From contig JARKIF010000049.1 of the NCBI GenBank assembly GCA_029378245.1, forward strand, positions 62,001-126,000: a DNA stretch of 64,000 bases. Direction: 5' to 3'. The notes beneath the pieces were generated by a model. The model ran no database searches. It had not been told where the DNA came from and saw nothing but the letters and a program-made list of their open reading frames with translations. The translations under genes were made by a program, and so were the position numbers. Origin of the DNA: Roridomyces roridus (lineage: Eukaryota > Basidiomycota > Agaricomycetes > Agaricales > Mycenaceae). Positions 1 through 11,473 of this stretch are shown here, piece after piece. Every line of letters begins with the position of its first letter. The first letter of the stretch is position 1.

Positions 1-685
1 ATGAAAGAGCGCTCGTTTGTGCTGTAGGTTCCAATGTATGGGCTCCAAAAGCCCATGTCGAGTCGGGCCAGCTGGCCGGTCTCCAGTGGCTTTTGAAGTA
101 TAGGGAAAACGGTTCGGTCGGGCTTAGGTGCGTAAAGTTGAATACTCTAGAGTAGCTGCCGTGTTCGAGTTTGAATCCATGGAAGACCTTTTTGCTCTGG
201 GCAGATCAACATCACCTCCCAATCGCTCAAGTCGCCTTCGAAGAGTTCCAGAGTTATTTGAAGTCAAGGGCCCACAAAACGCCTCTTGATGCAACGTACT
301 GAGAACTGTCCTCTCACACACAAACTCAAAAATGGTACATACAAAGTACTCGTTATATTCAAAGTCAGAGTATGCAACGAACAATCAGGCATGAAAGAGG
401 AGGAGGAGAGGAGAGAGGAGAGGAATAAGTAATAAAATGAACTATAACATCCTAAAAAGAATTTTTTTGAGATGATGATTGGAAAAGAGTCAGAGAAAGC
501 GAGCGTGAGGATAACGATAACGAGTGGCAGCACAGTGACGGGGAGGTCGAGCGCAGGAGGAGGAGGAGGAGCATAGCTAGAGGTATAGTTGAAGAGAGGC
601 GAGACACAGACAGATACAACACAACGGCCAAGAGCGCCGGAACCACCCAAAGAAGAAACCAAGGCTGGTTCGTTAAATCGTGCAT

Positions 686-2852
686 CTACTCGTTCGCCAC
701 CTGAATCCACTCATTAGCACACGCCGCGAAAAATTAGATATGTAGAGCAGAGACGTACCTTCAAAACCCTCCTCCCGTCACCCTCATGATCATCCCCATA
801 ATCGCTCGCATCATCATCCACGACACCCACATGCCCATGGTGGCTCTCATACCCTCCATACGGGTCTTCCTCCACCACAGGCCTCGCTTGGTAGTGCGAC
901 ACATATCCATCCGCGTACATGTCCTTCCCCCCCGCTGCAGCACCCGACACGGCCGTCCCCGAACCCGCCGAGCTCACATTCGTGTACGAATCCACCAGAC
1001 TCCGCGCACCGCTCTTATTCCTCGTCAGCAAATCCGAGCCAGACGAATGGGCCGCCGTCGCAGCTGGCGGTGGAGGCGGGTACCCAGTCGCCGCGGCATC
1101 TTCACCCGGGTAGGTATAGCCCCCAGCCCCATGGGCCGTATGAGCAGCAGCAGCACCAACAGCCGCCCCACCAGCCATTGCATCCCACTGATGCTGCTGC
1201 TGCTGAGGGTAACCCGTCATCTCATAAGCCCCCGGCGCGCCATAGCCCGCAAACCCAGCCTGTTGATACCCGCCCTCCATCGACATGGGCGGTTGCGCAT
1301 AAGTCCCATGACTGCTCGCCTCGCTGAACCCAAGATCAGAATAGCCCGATGGGTACATGTAGTTGCTCGGCGTGCCCGTCCCCTGCCCGCCCGAGCTGCT
1401 GTGTACGGCGCTGCTGAGAGCGTCAGAAGGCGGACCCCCAGCCCCGTTGTGAGGGTACCCGCCGTCGGCGACCGCGTAGGGATCACCACCATGCTGGCCG
1501 TACGAGTCGGCCCCGTATCCCTGAGACATTATCAGATATTGGAAGAAGAGTGAGAGAGAAGGACATACACCGGGACCGTAGCCATGGTTGTAGTCGTCAT
1601 CATCATCTACAAAGACGGGCGGCGGCGCACGCTTGGCTTCTTCCGCAATTTCACGGTCGAAACGCTTGGCCTGGAAGCAAAGTATGAGCAGAGATTTATA
1701 GAATAGAGGTTACACGTGGGAGACATGTAGCAGCACGGGAAGGCTGATATCCACACATGCAACTCCACGGACGCTCCATGACAGAAAAAAAAGGAAACTC
1801 ACCCTCCTCCTCCGAATCGCATTCGTCACGAGCGCGAATATAATCCCAGCCGCGACGAGACCGACAATGGTGAAAACGGCAGCGACGGCACCTTTGTTTT
1901 GGAGGAATCTGGACAGGGGAAAGGGGTTGTGGTGAGTTTAAATGATACGTACATGGGGGGTTGTGGAGGCAGAGTTTGAAAAGAGGGGTGCATATGCTCC
2001 GGAGGACCCGGGACCCGGGTAGCAACGAGTTGGGACGCGGGATATTACGCGCGGACCCACAACCGAACGGGATCTGCTCCCCGTATTCCCTTCGCGACCG
2101 ACGACAGACGAGCACCGCACGACACAGGCATGTGATTGCATCATCTTCCCTGGCCCTGTATCTCGAGGTGATCGACAGATACAGATACCGATGAGGAGGG
2201 CGAGCGGATCGTGGTGTGCGGCAATGCCATCGCCATGCTCGGGAGTCGTAGGTCGTAGGTCGTGGAAGGAGGGTCCGTCCACCCATCATACCCGAAAGTG
2301 AAAGTGAAATGACAAGCAGAACTCACCCCTTGCTTGCCGTATGCACCCCAGGACTCGAACTCGGGAGCGACGCGCTCGGGGTAAAAGGCACGGTCTGCGT
2401 AACGATCACGACGCTGCCATCTGAACCCGTCGACCGCTGGAGGGACAGGCTGTTGGATGTTGGGGCCGTTGAGGTGGGCGGCGGTGGGGTTGTTGTGGAG
2501 GGCGAGGTGGTGCTGCTGCTGCTGCTGGGGGGCGGTGCTGAGGAGGAGCTGGGCGGTGCACTGGAGGAGGGAGGCTGAGAAGAGGACGGGCTGGGATCGC
2601 TGGAAGAGGGTGGCGGCGGTGCACTGGACGGGGGCGGCGGAGCAGAGGAAGGGGACGGCGGCGGCGACGGTGAGGCCGGCGCAGAGGGAGCTGAGGGAGC
2701 TGATGGTGAGCTAGCAGAGGTAGGAGCTCTATCCAGCGTCGTGTGAGTTAGTTTCCCTTGTGCTTCCGCCAGACAACGTACGAAGAACCAGAGTCAGCTA
2801 TTCGGTTCTAGTCAATTTCAGCGAGCAAGAGAGGACATGGAGGCGCACCCAT
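686..2852 (-). CDS. Single-pass membrane protein with Ser/Pro/Ala-rich ectodomain
   Basis: A multi-exon gene of unknown function. The inferred start (complement of 2850-2852) sits in a good context and reads MADSGSSAPTSASSPS after two introns of about 50 bp. The rest of the first large exon (down to about 2327) is almost entirely Ser, Pro, Ala and Thr, as in heavily O-glycosylated ectodomains. One hydrophobic helix follows (about 1805-1915: GAVAAVFTIVGLVAAGIIFA), then a basic stop-transfer RRRR stretch. The long cytoplasmic tail (1529-760) is rich in Gly, Tyr, Ala and Gln. A last mini-exon reached through a GTACGT donor gives the ending RVLKVANE before the stop at 686-688. The layout resembles Mid2/Wsc-like surface sensors, but no Wsc cysteine domain is visible and there is no clear signal peptide. 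A cell-wall or plasma-membrane role is only a guess. Confidence 0.7.
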
Positions 2853-3215
2853 TGTTGTGTATTAGGTATGGTTTTTGGCGAGGTTACATGCACAAGTGGG
2901 GTAAAGAGCGTGGGGGACCCGGGAGTATCTTGGAGCAGAAGAAAGCACGGGTTGCTTATCAAAGCATCCCGGTGATCAAGCTGAAACGTGGGCTAGCGAC
3001 GTGCAAATGAGTCGAAAAAATTACGGCCAGCGAGGGAGGGCGCAATTTCTGTGCAGTATGATACATAGAGCAATGGCAATTTCACAGACGATGACGAACG
3101 ATGAGTCGACGATGTGAGTCGTGATCAAACTCTTTGCAGCTTGATTCTCCATTTGCACCACCTCGTTCACCACCGAACCCCTCGCCTCAAAGCCCCCAGC
3201 TCTACTCTCCTCACA

Positions 3216-4453
3216 ATGAAGAAGTCTCAGTTTTATCTTTCGCACTGCGTTGAAGCGGCGTCCAAGGTACATACCAACCCTATGTGCACCCCCGACTCGC
3301 GGTCTCACCTCATGTACAGTCTCCGATGCGATACACGTTAGGCTCAGCCCTGGTATGCCCTCCCTCCCTCCCTCTCGCCATCTTTTTTTTTCACACTCAA
3401 TCCAGGTCAAAGGCGGCAAAGTGATATCCACGGGCTTCAATCACCAGCGACCGAATTACGACGCACCAGGCAGCTGTGGAACCCCAGCCTCCATGCACGC
3501 CGAGATGGCCTGCATATTCAACGCTACCCGTGGCCAGGGACCCGTGCACAAGCAGCAGGTTCAACCGCGCTCAGCCGAGTCGAAAACATCATCATCAAAC
3601 ACCTCGAAAACGAGCAGGGGCAACAACAACAACACCAGCAAAAGGGGCACGGCAACTACGAAAAGCAAAAGGGCTACTACGACGGGGGGAGTGGACGTGG
3701 GGGCTTAGACGCGCGGCGGGCCCCCACCAGCATCCTTCCTAACGCGCATCATCAACGTCCTCAGGATCATCATCATCACGACGAGGAGGACCAAGATCAG
3801 GCAGACTCTTCCTCGTCGTCGTCGTCTGTTGATGACAGCCGTGGGGCGGGAGGCAAGAAACGAGATCGGGTGGATCGGGTGGAGCGGGGCAGCAGGTCGC
3901 GCAACCCGAAACTCCAAGGCGCAGATCTCTACGTCTGTCGCGTCAACAAGTCTGGTGAATTCGGCTGTGCGCGACCTTGTTGGCGGTGGTGAGTTCTTGC
4001 TTTCCCTCTTCCTCTTCTCTTCCTTCAAATCAACTAATCATGAATATCTTTTTCAGCGTCGAGTGGTGCGCATGGGCAGGCGTGCGCCGGATCTTCCACT
4101 GGAGCGTCGCAGAGGGGCGTTTCGTGTGTGTAAAAGTCGGGGGTGCCTCCGAGGAGGACTGTTATCAGACTGTGGCGGACTTTCGCTTCCTCACAGGTCG
4201 ATTTCCAATAATCACTCGGACTCGTGTAGATTGTATTCTGTGTGCACTTGTACCAATTGATTATCAGCGTTTAATAAAGGCTTTCAGCTGCGCGACCTTT
4301 TCTACGTTCCGACAAGTCAGACTGTATCGCGTGCCGCGCGGGAGCTCCCCACCCTCCTTCATAACCCGGATAGCGTCCACACCAGTCACTTTATCCCAAT
4401 TGGCTATGGGACGTGCAAATCAGCGACAGTGGGTATGTCGCCCGGAGCGATGA
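3216..4453 (+). CDS. CMP/dCMP-type (cytidine deaminase-fold) zinc deaminase
   Basis: Exon 1 (3216-3266) encodes MKKSQFYLSHCVEAASK. Exon 2 (3320-3352, 33 nt) encodes SPMRYTLGSAL. Exon 3 starts at 3406 with VKGGKVISTGFNHQRPNYD and carries the zinc and catalytic motif MHAEMACI (His ligand plus the proton-shuttling Glu). A low-complexity linker rich in Gln, His, Asp and Ser follows. The next block reads LYVCRVNKSGEFGCARPCWR and, after an intron at about 3990-4056, CVEWCAWAGVRRIFHW. PCWRC supplies the second zinc motif (PCxxC). This is the CMP/dCMP deaminase domain layout seen in fungal proteins of unassigned substrate. Between the HAE block (frame of 3406) and the PCxxC block the open frame changes near 3530-3580, so a short unrecognised intron or a frame error lies there. 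The C-terminal end after 4190 is uncertain; one frame stays open to 4453. Confidence 0.78.
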
Positions 4454-5643
4454 GATCCTCCTTCACTTCACGTATCCTGTCGATAATCCAGATGAGCCTG
4501 TGACCAGATAAAAAGGAAAGGAAAGAGAGACGCGAACGCACGCATGTAGATGCTCCGTATACAACGCGCGCTCGGAAATGACCAATGACCGCGGCTCCAA
4601 AAGGAGGGAAAGGACGGGAGAAGGGTCGATACTGCGTCCGGTGCCAGTCTTTGCATCCGGCCCCGCCTCATCCTCGTCCGGCGAGTAGCGATAGTAATGG
4701 AACATGGTGTGGGATCCCAGGGATAGGGTGGAAACTACGGGGAAGTACGCTGGGCCGTCTTGGTGGGGCTGCGGTGCGGTGTCGATTGTCACTCGGCGAG
4801 CTGAGCGACGGTCAGAGGGCCGCTCACCATGATTCCTTGGACGTCGGGATTAGGATTAGATATGAAAGCGGGCTGGTTCTGCTACACACCTTGACCTGGT
4901 AGATACTACCCATATAGAACAAAAGTTACGGCGGGATCACCCAAAGAAGAGAGAGAAACGACAACTTCATTCCTAAATAAGAAGAAGAAGAAGATTGAGC
5001 CTCGACTGTGAATTGGAACAGAGAAGCACAGCGGGATGCGCACATGATGATATGATTGGGTTTCCCGTGGGTCGATTTCGCGAAAACGCCAGTCTCTTCA
5101 AGGCGACCGATAATGTCGGGACTGAATGAAAGAACCATTGAAGCTAAGCAAATAGCGCCCAGGGAGGGTTCTCGAAACATACTAGGTATCGACAAAGGAA
5201 GGCAGTGGTTGTGCGACGAGCACATTTTTTGACGTCAGTTCGCCGCCTTTAGTGACAAAAGAAAAGAAATGAGCAGCCAGAGTCTGAGATGAATAACGAC
5301 GAACCCCAAAGCTGCAGTCTAGCTTAAAGTTGTTATTCCGCGCGTCTCATAGGTCAAAAGACACGCCTTCGATTGGACAATTGTTTCCATCGCTGAGGGG
5401 GAGAATCCTGGATCTGGCAGCCGGCTCTCTCATTTTTTCCCTCCCTACCATAAGCTGAACCAACCTTGCGTATCAGATATTCTTCCTCCTCAACCTGCGT
5501 ACACGCTCGAGCCTGAGCGCAAGTAGCACTGAATCGAGGCTTACTGTGATGAAATCGGGTATATAATAACACGCGTCGGATTCGGGCACGCGATACTTGG
5601 ACATGTCTGGGGACGGAGAGCCGCTGGCCGCTGCTGTATCCAT
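4404..5643 (-). CDS. ALKBH6-like 2-oxoglutarate/Fe(II) dioxygenase
   Basis: AlkB-homologue 6 family, a 2-oxoglutarate- and Fe(II)-dependent dioxygenase of nucleic acids, probably nuclear or cytosolic. The start is at 5641-5643 (MDTAAASG...) or at 5602-5604 (MSKYRVPES). Joined exons give, in order: ACYYIPDFIT, VEEEEYLIRK, IQDSPPQRWKQLSNRR, GGELTSKNVLVAQPLPSFVD, PDIIGRLEETGVFAKSTHGK, YLPGQG, GIM, then PHQDGPAYFPVVSTLSLGSH, LLLEPRSLVI and YTEHLHAIREVKEDLIAPGD, with a TAG stop at 4404-4406. PHQD gives the HxD iron ligands, and the His in YTEHLHA fits the distal ligand. EPRSL carries an Arg suited to 2-oxoglutarate. The order and spacing match human ALKBH6. At least six introns are present, and two exons near 4828-4910 are tiny (8 and about 16 nt). 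The gene is convergent with the deaminase gene. Confidence 0.88.
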
Positions 5644-6097
5644 TTCGTAGTTCGTCGACGAGTGGCAGCGGGAATGAGGTGATGATGATGGCAAGAGGGA
5701 AGAAGTGTGATTTCCTTTTTGGGAATCCCATCGTCGTTCTGTGTATTCCGGGATGTCACTGGGATATTAGATACGCACCCCTACCTGGCGGTCGATGAAA
5801 ATCATGATCCATGTCCCTTCTTTTTCATTTTACGCCTAGATGACGCGTCCTCGCGGGGGGATCGCCGTCGTCCAAGAAAAACATGAGATAAGTTCAGCCG
5901 GGAAAGTCAAATAAGAATAGGTCCTTCGCGGAGTAACACGATCGCGCTGCTTTATGGCATTCCGCCGACAAGCCATGTATGGCAAAGTTCCTCATGCATC
6001 TCTCCATAAAAGTTGAACTCCAATCATAACGTTAATTAAAGAAAAGCGCGTTCAACGCGGGAGAAATTTATTCACAGCCAAAAACACACGTCTTTTC
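5644..6097. other. Intergenic, upstream of ALKBH6-like gene
   Basis: About 450 bp between the ALKBH6-like start and the 3' end of the Zn2Cys6 gene. No coding exon, RNA gene or repeat was recognised. It presumably holds the ALKBH6-like promoter. Confidence 0.5.
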
Positions 6098-6638
6098 TAC
6101 GAGAATCGTCTCAAAATCACATCTAAGGAAACCGTCGGAGCCGCGCGCCTGCTCGCAGGCATCTTCTTCTTGTGGTGGTCGGTACCAAGCCGCCGACACG
6201 TTCAACGAGTGCCCTGCTCGGCGCTATAGTTGAATTCAAATGAGCAACGCGGGAGAGGGAGAGGGAATGAGAACGCACACGGGGACGTAGCTGCAGTGGT
6301 ACCCGCGGCGGTTGCAGTTGGAGCACTGCGGGCGGAAGCCGTCTGTTCACAGCCAGTCAGTAACCTCGCCGAAACCACACTTGAGGCCGAGACGCACCAC
6401 ATTTGAGCTTGCGCGCTACCGAATAAATTTCGTGAGTAAACAAGGCGCAGAGTAATATGATAGAGACGTACCGCGGCAAAATTGGCAGGCCATGGGGGTA
6501 CGACGGGGGACGCGCGCCTCGTTGTAGGGGTCGTATTGGTAGGCGTTGCCGTTCCCGGTGTTGGTGGGCTGCTAGGGGATCCTCAGCACCAAAGTGGAAG
6601 ACCGACGCGAAGGAGTAGCGCACCTGAGTGCCAGACAT
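6098..6638 (-). CDS. Very small Zn2Cys6 binuclear-cluster protein
   Basis: The start at 6636-6638 gives MSGTQ, and after one intron QPTNTGNGNAYQYDPYNEAR. The zinc cluster then spans three exons: VPRRTPMACQFCRA, RKLKC and DGFRPQCSNCNRRGYHCSYV. The six cysteines have spacing C-x2-C-x6-C-x6-C-x2-C-x7-C, the fungal Gal4-type DNA-binding zinc cluster, and the basic residues R-R-K-L-K sit where DNA contacts are expected. Only about 40-60 residues follow in the last exon, and its frame could not be fixed: the stop lies at 6123-6125 or 6098-6100. The whole protein is about 100 residues, far shorter than usual Zn2Cys6 regulators, and lacks the fungal transcription-factor middle homology region. It may be a DNA-binding-only regulator or competitor. 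Confidence 0.8.
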
Positions 6639-8374
6639 CGTGGTATGTATTGTTCGAGAGAGAGTTGGGAGTTTGAGAGTTGAGAGGAGGGTTGAGAGGC
6701 GAATGAAGAAAAAATCCACCGCCCTTTCGCGGGTTTTTAAACTGCGCACCGGGGTTCAATACGTACAAAGTGCACCAGGCGCCCAATATCTCAAGGAGGA
6801 AAATGATACAACTCTACCGGTATTATGAAGTTTGCCTTGTTGCAGACATGTTGGCCGAGCGCGCCTTATGGAAGCTGTGGTGGCTTGCGACGTATGACCG
6901 TGTCCTTCAAATTCGCTCAAACCAGCGAACAAGTTGCCTAGTCCATATTTGTGGTAAGACACGAGGTTGTTGGCGCGCTTGTCATAAACTGCGATGCTTC
7001 CATGGGGTGCCCAACTTGGGTCGCAACAAGTGATCCCGCGCTTTTTCCCGTTTTGGATGGAACGAAATCAGGTGCTTTTCCTTTTTTTTTCTTGGGTGAG
7101 GTCATCGAGGCGGAATAGGCGAACATTGGCTGCGATGATTTTGTCGTCTCTCCGTCTTCAAATCAACCGCCGGCTTTCTTGAAAGTATGTAGATTCCCGC
7201 GAATAAGAAGCTGGGACGATCAGAAAATCTTTCCTTCGTTGGCCGATGGCATACAGATGATGAATTTTGATCCAGTATCAGTAGAGTATCGCGGACAGTT
7301 ATGCTCAAAGAAGCATAAAATACCGCGACGCTGTTGGTTTTCGGTGGAGGGAGATCTACACGCGGTGCGCAGGCGCTGCGGCTACAAACTGCCATGTCAA
7401 TTGTCTGGAGAGATGCAGAACAAAAACGTTTAACTGACCTCAAAAGGTAAATGAGGCGCGGGAGTCGGCGAGCACAGCGCCATCGCTGTTTGGGGTGGGG
7501 GACATCAATCATTCGATAGCGACCCTGAACCTCGTGTTGAAAAAAAATTGGCACCACTGCGAAAGAAGAAGGCACGCGGTGAAGAAAAGAAAAAGAGTCG
7601 AACACGAGCATGGCCAAGCGTTTGGCTGCGCATCTTTCCGAGAAAAAAGATGGAGTTGAATGATGGTCGAATTCCAGAAATTGGGATGTTCATGAACGTT
7701 GACTTTTTGAGCCAGAGCTAAGCGAGATCAAGATTCTTGAGGGCAGAGTCTTTGGAATACAGCAGAGACGGCCACAGGGACAATACACACTCCCGCTCTC
7801 TCCTCGAGTTTGAACGAGATTCCTGCACGGATAGCTTTTTGTTTCTGAAGAACTGGTAGCGTAGACCGTTCGAGCCCGAAATAAGCGAAATGAGAGAAAT
7901 GGCAGGTTCCGGGAGCCTGGTGCTCACAAAAAACGCGACCGGCAATTGGTGTGTCGGCCAATGTCGGAATTGAAGATATTCGAGCGATGTACACAGATTC
8001 GTGGTGTCCTTGGTGGTTAAATCTCAGAGAGGAATACAGAAGAAATATAGTCATTGTGGTTGCAGTTGAAGAGTCGATTGTATTTGTCAGTGTTGGGCGA
8101 CTGAATAGACGCCGTCACCGTGCTCCCCGCAGCCTCCACGACACGCACTTGCACGACATACCCCTCGATTTCTGTTCATTGCATTGGTGTGTGCGAAGCA
8201 CTGGCCGGATCTGCGTCTTTACTAAACGAGTCTTAGCTGTACCATATTCATTTAACTCGCGCATCTGGAGGCTCTAATTTGCTATACGTCGCAGCTCGTA
8301 TGTTCTTGACCACGAGCCCACCGGACCCTCACCTAACCCTCCTAGTTTATCACCACTCACTGTACCATCCAAGC
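6639..8374. other. Intergenic region without recognised gene
   Basis: About 1.7 kb. Open frames here are short, have no recognisable domains and lie on both strands. It probably contains the divergent promoters of the Zn2Cys6 gene and the OXR1-like gene. No repeat or RNA gene was identified. Confidence 0.45.
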
Positions 8375-10388
8375 ATGTCTGACTCACCCATTAATACGAT
8401 TCCCGTCCTCGTTCCCACTAAATTGGGGTCAGCCCGCCCCGTAACCCCCGCACCAACACGCGCCGAGCCTGACCGAGAAGCTGAAGCGGCATTCGACAAG
8501 TTCTCCACGTTGTTCTTGCCGCCGACACCGCGTGCATCTCCCCTCGACCCTTTGTTTCTCCCGCCGGAAAGCGAACCCCAAGTACAGTCTGCAGCTCCCA
8601 TCTCCCCCGACTCGGAGTTTGGAGCCTTCGTGTCCGTTCCGTCAGCACAGGACCCGCTCGCCAGGTTGACTCCCGACCCCTTCGGAGAGCCAGCCCAGAC
8701 CAAGACCGAGACGCGTCCTGGTCACCTTCGTACAGCCAGCCAGACCTTCTTCGATCAGTTCTCTCAGTCAGCCAAGGATCGGACAGAGACGAAGCGTGTC
8801 TTGCTCGATGAGCTGCTCATGCACGAGGATGACCCTCTATATTGGCTCAAAGACGAGCCCGAAACTATCCCACCTCCCCCACCACCCGAGGACGATCTTT
8901 TACCGTCCGAAAAGCCCAACAAATACCTCACAGACTCGTTGTCCGACCTTGACTTTGACTTTTTCACGTCAAGCCAGGCAACCCCTCACCGACGCTCCTC
9001 ATCCTCCTCTTCTCATATCAGATCACCCATGCGGTCACCCACCCTGACGCTGGCGCCGACTCTCGCGCCTCCTATAGCCTCTTCCTCGACCTCTGCCGAC
9101 GCACCAGGGTACAAATTTCACTCCACAGCCCGTAGCGGCAGCTACGGCTCGCTTGCCTCCCTCTCCAAGTCATCCGGCGTGAAATGGGTCGCGTCGTTTC
9201 TCCCCTCCGCCAACAATCACCCCAACATGTCCCTGTCCCCTGCATCCTCCGCCTCTTCCTCGCTCTCCAATTCCCTTACGATGCCCCACCATGCATCCAC
9301 AGCCCCTGCCGGCTTTACCCCGGAAATCTCACATTTCACACCCTTTGCTCCCACGAGTGGCGGGGGGTACTCTGCGCCTACTGGCGCGCCGGGCTTTCGG
9401 GGCGGGGCATCGTACGATTGGGATCGCGGTTTTTCGCATGCGCTTGAACGAGATTTGGGTGTTGCGCCGCCGCCTCCCAGAGCGGCGGTGCCATATTCGG
9501 ATTTTGAAGAAGAAGAAGACGAGGATGTTATTGTGCTCGGTCCAAATGGGGGTTATAGGATGCCGGCGAAGCCAAAGCCGAGTCCGGAGGGGCAGAAAGA
9601 AGGGGTCGGCGTTTTGTTGGAGAAGAAGATGAATGGGTCGATTGAGCTCGTTGGGAGGAAGGAGGGGACGACTGCTGTCCTTACGCCAGGTTTGGTGGCT
9701 TTGGTCAGTCGGTGTTATTAACTCTATTCTTTTTCTAACGGTGGTTTATTTGCAGATCCACTCACACCTTCCCGCTTTACTCCGCCTTCCACGACAGTGG
9801 ACGCTGTTCTACTCGCTCGACCAGCACGGTATCTCCCTTAACACGCTCTACTCCAGATGCGCGCCGCCCATATCGACAAGGACGCCGCATCCCAAGGGCG
9901 CGTTGGTGGTGATTCAAGATGCCGCGGGCGTGATGTTTGGCGCTTGGGTCGCAGACGGTTTGAAGCGCAGCTCACACGGGAGCTATTACGGAGGCGGGGA
10001 TTCGTGCGTTTGCTTCTTCTTTCATCGCGTCTTGATGAGCTCATTCATATGCAGGTTCCTGTGGCGCTTCGTACCCTCCAGCGGCAAGTTTGACGTCTAC
10101 AAATGGACGGGCAAGAATGACTACGTCGCGCTGTGCGAGGACGGATACATTTCTTTTGGTGGAGGGTGAGCAGACTCGTCGTTTCCTCGTTTGTGCATTG
10201 AATCTGATTGCGTGTACAGGGACGGTCACTACGGCCTATACCTCGACGATACGCTATTCGACGGTTCCTCGGCCCGCTGCCCAACCTTTGACAATGAACC
10301 GTTGTGCTCTGGCGCCACTGGCAAGGGCGGGAACGGGAATGTCAATTTTGAGTGTGTGGGGCTTGAGGTTTGGGGGGTTGGGCCGTAA
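8375..10388 (+). CDS. OXR1/TLDc-domain oxidation-resistance protein
   Basis: The start at 8375 (MSDSPINTIPVLVPTKLG) follows an upstream open stretch that lacks an ATG in this frame. Residues 1 to about 440 are Ser/Pro-rich and low complexity, with an acidic EEEEDED patch. The TLDc domain follows over four exons: intron 9704-9755 joins LTPGLVAL to IHSHLPALLRLPRQW; then YSLDQHGISLNTLYSRC and GALVVIQDAAGVMFGAWVAD; intron 10004-10054 joins GGGDS to FLWRFVP; an intron near 10168 leads to DGHYGLYLDDTLFDGSSARC, and NVNFECVGLEVWGVGP ends the protein. TLDc proteins of the OXR1 family protect against oxidative damage and bind the V-ATPase. The domain is complete through the final hydrophobic VGLEVWG strand. 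The long N-terminal disordered part is usual in basidiomycete homologues. Confidence 0.93.
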
Positions 10389-10972
10389 GGGGACTTTGTG
10401 TGCCTGGTTCCTTGTGATGGCGGGGTGTGCATGTGCATGTGCCATGGCCATTCGTGTCTATCTCTGGCTCTGGCCCCCGATTCCAAACCAGCGTTGCTAT
10501 TGGCGCGGAGCCGAGAGGCCTGGATCTAGTGGGCGCGCTGCCCGACTCCTGGCTGAGAGAATGGGTGGCGTGGTAGATTGTTGATAGTGCTGTACCTGGA
10601 CTTCTGGTCTGCTGAGGGAGATATATATTCGACGAAAGCTGTCAATGGAGATATTCTGGCATCAAATCACTTTCAAGGGCTTTCTTTCAACTTGCTTCTC
10701 GTTTCTGAACTAGTCTCCGTGCGCGAAGATATCAGGGCCATTCTAGTCTTTATGGAGTCCTCTTTCTTGGCCAGCGAATCATAACGCAAAGTCATCGTGA
10801 CAAGTCAATAGAGTGGCGGCAGTGACCGCCCCGGATTCTATAGAAGGCTCAAGAAGGCACTCACGACCTCTTTTCCAGTTTCTTCTCTCTTCTTCTACGA
10901 GATGGGTATATATTATTCCACGTTGTTCTCGAGCAGAACAGATTCACTCATCCACCACTGTCTACAGCCGAC
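10389..10972. other. Intergenic, probable promoter of 10973 gene
   Basis: About 580 bp. A TATA-like stretch (10909-10915, tatatat) lies about 60 bp before the next start. Nothing else was recognised. Confidence 0.45.
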
Positions 10973-11473
10973 ATGCAGTCGCCGACGCCAACGCCAACAC
11001 AGTCTTGCCCTCTCATCGTGGCCCAGCGCATCCAGACACACGGCACCTGGCGGAGCGAGCACTGGAACCTCGCTGCTCTCAAATCACCCAACGACGCACT
11101 CGTCCTCGAGGTCGTCGGGAATCCCAACACATACACCTACGTCCCCGGCATGATCAGCAACTTTTCGAGGCTGAAAGATTTCCGGGGCGGGTATCTCGTC
11201 GGTCGGATCGCGGAGGATCAGTTGAGTTGGTTGGAGGAGAGGCTCCGCGCGATACCGGTTTTGCGGTGGGAGCCCGGGTTCGATTCGCAGGTGTGGGTCT
11301 TTGAGGCGTTGCGCCTGCTCAAGGACGAAGGGATCGTCACGGAAGATACGAACGAAAAACGGATTAGGGCCGAACTCAAACTCGAGGAAGAGCGCTGGAA
11401 CGGATGGGAGGATACCCTCGAGGAGAGGCTCTTCTCAACACACGACGTCGACCCACCACAACAACAAGAATGA
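10973..11473 (+). CDS. Conserved small hypothetical protein (166 aa)
   Basis: An intronless frame with good codon structure, MQSPTPTPTQSCPLIVAQRI at the N-terminus. The body has alternating hydrophobic and polar residues with clear features: HWNLAAL, VLEVVGNPNTYTYVPGM, GGYLVGRI, SQVWVFEALRLLKDEGIV, and an acidic helical C-terminus ending in PPQQQE. The block PGFDSQVWVFEALRLL looks like a conserved core, and short proteins of this shape are common in Agaricomycetes, but no function is known to me. No signal peptide, membrane segment or metal motif is visible. A TATA-like element lies about 60 bp upstream. Confidence 0.7.
   Translation: MQSPTPTPTQSCPLIVAQRIQTHGTWRSEHWNLAALKSPNDALVLEVVGNPNTYTYVPGMISNFSRLKDFRGGYLVGRIAEDQLSWLEERLRAIPVLRWEPGFDSQVWVFEALRLLKDEGIVTEDTNEKRIRAELKLEEERWNGWEDTLEERLFSTHDVDPPQQQE

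Noticed and set aside
264..710. 148-residue minus-strand open frame with a hydrophobic, serine-rich translation
   Set aside because: Lies just beyond the RVLKVANE stop of the membrane-protein gene in a CT-rich strand; it reads as 3' untranslated, low-complexity sequence.
786..1553. 255-residue plus-strand open frame opposite the Gly/Tyr-rich exon
   Set aside because: Arg/Pro/His-rich translation typical of an antisense shadow of a GC-rich coding exon.
8279..8374. Upstream extension of the OXR1/TLDc frame
   Set aside because: It has no in-frame ATG before 8375; the first Met of the protein is MSDSPINT.
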